13,900 nt of DNA from Microbacteriaceae bacterium. GTDB lineage: Bacteria; Actinomycetota; Actinomycetes; Actinomycetales; Microbacteriaceae. A model generated the notes under the pieces. That model was not told the origin of the DNA. It saw nothing but the letters and a program-made list of their open reading frames with translations, and ran no database searches. The position numbers and the translations under genes are program-made. Below are positions 11,955 to 13,900 of the stretch, one piece after another (position 1 is the stretch's first letter; each line of letters starts with the position of its first letter). The stretch spans positions 1-13,900 of the forward strand of contig JAGIAU010000034.1 of the NCBI GenBank assembly GCA_017744755.1. The letters run 5' to 3'.

Positions 11955-13664
11955 GTGTCAGACGACGTCGTGCAGTCCGTGCGCACGCTGGCCGGACGCT
12001 ACGAGGTGCGCGAGGCGATCGGGCACGGTGGCATGGCGGACGTGCACGTCGGCACGGACACGCGGCTCGGCCGGCAGGTCGCGATCAAGCTCCTGCATCC
12101 GGAGCTCGCCGACGACCCGGCCTTCCGCGCGCGCTTCCGCCGCGAGGCGCACGACGCCGCGAAGATGGCGCACCCGACCGTCGTCCGCGTGTTCGACGCC
12201 GGCGAGGAGGCCGTGCCCGGCGCCGACGGGACGGAGCACTTCCAGCCGTTCATCGTCATGGAGTACGTCGACGGGCGCCTGCTGCGCGACATCATCGCCG
12301 ACGGCCCGCTCCCGCAGGAGCAGGCCGCGAAGATCGTCGAGCAGGTCCTCGTCGCGCTCGAGTACTCGCATCGCGCCGGGGTGATCCACCGCGACGTGAA
12401 GCCCGGCAACATCATGGTGACCCGCACCGGCCAGGTGAAGGTCATGGACTTCGGCATCGCGCGCGCCGTGTCCGACTCGGCGTCGACGCTCGCCGAGACC
12501 GCCTCGATCGTCGGCACGGCGCAGTACTTCTCGCCGGAGCAGGCGAAGGGCGCGCCGCTCGACGCGCGCACCGACCTGTATTCCACCGGCGTCGTGCTCT
12601 TCGAGCTGCTGACGGGCCGCCCGCCGTTCGAGGGCGACAACCCCGTCGCGGTCGCCTACCAGCACGTCAACGCCGAGCCGCCCATGCCGAGCCGGCTGAA
12701 CCCGGACGTCTCGCCCGCGCTCGACCTCGTGGTCGCGAAGGCGCTCGCGAAGGACCCGGCGCGGCGCTACCAGTCGGCGCAGGAGTTCCGCACCGACCTG
12801 GAGACGGCGGCCGGCGGGCAGCTGCCGATCAAGCGCAGCGTCAAGCCGGACGACTTCAACGTCGCGCTCTTCGGCTCGAGCGCCGCGGCGCAGGCCGCGC
12901 AGACGGCGCGCCAGCTCTCCGCCGACGCCGACGGCCGCTCGCTGCGGACGCAGACCGGCCCGCCGGTCGTCTGGCTGTGGGCCGGCATCATCGCGATCCT
13001 CGCGATCGTGGCCGCCGTCGCGTACTGGATCCTCACGATCCAGCCCGCCAACCTCACCGAGAACCTCACCGTCAAGGTCCCCGACAGCGTCTACGGCAAG
13101 ACGTTCGAGGCGGGACGCGCCGACCTCGAGGACCTCGGCCTGAGCGTCGAGCGCGTCGACGAGACGAACGACACCGTGGCGGCGGGCACCATCATCGGCA
13201 CCGACCCGGTTCCGGGCACGAGTGTCGAGCGCGGGTTCACGATCACCGTCACCGTGTCGTCCGGACCGCGGCAGATCCAGATCCCGGACGTCGCGCTGCT
13301 CGGCCAGGACGCCGCGGTCAAGGCGCTGCAGGACGCCGGCTTCGTCGTCGGCGCCGTCAACCAGGTCGGCTCCGGCTCCGTCCCGGCCGGACAGGTCATC
13401 TCGACCGAGCCCGCCGCGCGCACGCAGGCCCCGCGCGGCTCGACCGTGAACCTCAACCTCTCCAACGGCATGGTGCACGTCCCGTCCGTCGTCGGCCAGC
13501 CGACCGCGCAGGGCGTCGCGGCGCTGCAGGCCGCCCTCGGGACCGGGGCCGTCCAGTCGACCATCGACACCACGTGCACGGGCGGGACCGTGCAGACGCA
13601 GTCCATCCCCGAGGGCGACTACCCGCAGGGCACGCTCGTCACCGTCTCGGTCTGCCTGCCGTAG
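11955..13664 (+). CDS. pknB: Membrane Ser/Thr protein kinase PknB with three PASTA domains
   Basis: A 569-residue kinase that senses muropeptides or lipid II outside the cell and controls peptidoglycan synthesis and division. Kinase domain about residues 16-285: IGHGGMADV (22-30), Lys45, Glu64, HRDVKPGN with catalytic Asp147, DFG (165-167), GTAQYFSPEQA (187-197). The activation loop has Thr178 and Thr182; Thr182 aligns with Thr173 of the M. tuberculosis enzyme, while the position of Thr171 is Ala180. A juxtamembrane segment (290-336) and one membrane helix (about 338-361) precede three PASTA units (about 373-437, 441-505 and 506-569). The last has Cys541 and Cys567, a likely disulfide. Mycobacterial PknB has four PASTA units. 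The GTG start has AGGAG seven bases ahead and gives the usual short lead to GRYEV. Confidence 0.96.
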   Translation: MSDDVVQSVRTLAGRYEVREAIGHGGMADVHVGTDTRLGRQVAIKLLHPELADDPAFRARFRREAHDAAKMAHPTVVRVFDAGEEAVPGADGTEHFQPFIVMEYVDGRLLRDIIADGPLPQEQAAKIVEQVLVALEYSHRAGVIHRDVKPGNIMVTRTGQVKVMDFGIARAVSDSASTLAETASIVGTAQYFSPEQAKGAPLDARTDLYSTGVVLFELLTGRPPFEGDNPVAVAYQHVNAEPPMPSRLNPDVSPALDLVVAKALAKDPARRYQSAQEFRTDLETAAGGQLPIKRSVKPDDFNVALFGSSAAAQAAQTARQLSADADGRSLRTQTGPPVVWLWAGIIAILAIVAAVAYWILTIQPANLTENLTVKVPDSVYGKTFEAGRADLEDLGLSVERVDETNDTVAAGTIIGTDPVPGTSVERGFTITVTVSSGPRQIQIPDVALLGQDAAVKALQDAGFVVGAVNQVGSGSVPAGQVISTEPAARTQAPRGSTVNLNLSNGMVHVPSVVGQPTAQGVAALQAALGTGAVQSTIDTTCTGGTVQTQSIPEGDYPQGTLVTVSVCLP

Positions 13665-13682
13665 CACCCGCGAGGGGACGGT

Positions 13683-13900
13683 CTAGACGCGGAGCAGCGG
13701 CGACAGCCCCTTGGCGCGCTCGGCCGCCTCCGGCATGCCGACGACGGCGAGCCAGTTGCCGAGCATGCGATACCCGCCCTCGGTGAGCACCGACTCCGGG
13801 TGGAACTGCACGCCATGGATGGGCAGCGACTCGTGCCGCAGGCCCATGATGACGCCGCCCTCGGTGCGCGCCGTCACGACGAGCTCCTCCGGCACCGTCC
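13683..13900 (-). CDS. trpG: C-terminal part of a class I glutamine amidotransferase, anthranilate/aminodeoxychorismate synthase component II (partial)
   Basis: The gene enters from the right edge on the minus strand and ends with TAG at 13683-13685. The 72 visible codons contain LVVTARTEGGVIMGLRH and GVQFHPESVLTEGGYRML, then GNWL. The His and Glu of the HPE motif are two members of the Cys-His-Glu triad of class I glutamine amidotransferases; the cysteine lies outside the window. The SVLTEGG form is typical of TrpG/PabA, which release ammonia from glutamine for anthranilate or aminodeoxychorismate synthesis from chorismate. Its place next to pknB, convergent with an 18-bp gap, matches the trpG-pknB junction of other actinobacteria. 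Whether it serves tryptophan, folate or both cannot be told from this part. Confidence 0.9.
   Translation of the reverse strand, partial: TVPEELVVTARTEGGVIMGLRHESLPIHGVQFHPESVLTEGGYRMLGNWLAVVGMPEAAERAKGLSPLLRV

Noticed and set aside
13665..13682. Searched for a terminator between pknB and trpG
   Set aside because: Only 18 bases separate the convergent stops and no hairpin or T-tract is present.
11171..13786. Long plus-strand open frame (871 codons) in another frame across pknA and pknB
   Set aside because: Arg/Ala-rich shadow of the two kinase genes, whose own frames contain all expected catalytic motifs. It also runs through the promoter-like gap.

Overview
The window is high-GC DNA (roughly 70% by eye) from an actinobacterium, most likely a member of Microbacteriaceae or a close relative. 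The reasons are strong GC bias at third codon positions, frequent GTG/TTG starts, probable leaderless promoters, a tRNA with an encoded CCA end, and above all the conserved actinobacterial cell-wall and signalling cluster fhaA-fhaB-pstP-rodA-pbpA-pknA-pknB followed by a trpG/pabA-type glutamine amidotransferase. The same gene order is known from Mycobacterium tuberculosis (Rv0020c to Rv0013). Genus-level assignment is inference.

Left part (1-3232) is accessory or poorly characterised. It holds the 3' end of a probable POT-family peptide transporter; a small multi-membrane-span protein whose 5' end carries a REP-like repeat; a small DUF6804-like membrane protein; a convergent two-gene operon for an ECF sigma factor and a single-span membrane protein that is a candidate anti-sigma factor; and a divergent 163-aa cytosolic protein resembling the DUF1579 type. 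Two similar 31-bp elements, shaped like ECF promoters, precede the sigma gene and the membrane-protein gene.

Middle part (3233-4670): tRNA-Leu(CAG) on the minus strand, then a divergent gene for a collagen-like lipoprotein with 49 uninterrupted Gly-X-Y triplets, a two-cysteine insert module and an unrecognised C-terminal head. In M. tuberculosis a tRNA-Leu lies directly upstream of fhaA in divergent orientation, so the collagen-like gene sits inside an otherwise conserved junction.

Right part (4671-13900): a tightly packed, partly overlapping operon. FhaA and FhaB are phosphothreonine-binding FHA proteins. PstP is the membrane-anchored PP2C phosphatase opposing the kinases PknA and PknB. RodA (SEDS glycosyltransferase) and PbpA (class B transpeptidase) form a cognate peptidoglycan synthase pair. 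PknA and PknB are membrane Ser/Thr kinases with PASTA-type extracellular regions. Together they sense cell-wall state and tune peptidoglycan synthesis, growth and division. PknB has its own promoter-like region in the 102-bp gap after pknA. The window ends in a convergent, truncated trpG/pabA gene.

No mobile element, CRISPR array or phage gene was found, and no stretch over 300 bp lacks a gene. Nothing here looks like a wholly new system. The points most worth checking are the duplicated ECF-promoter-like element, the collagen-like lipoprotein at the tRNA-fhaA junction, and the variant extracellular and activation-loop features of the two kinases.
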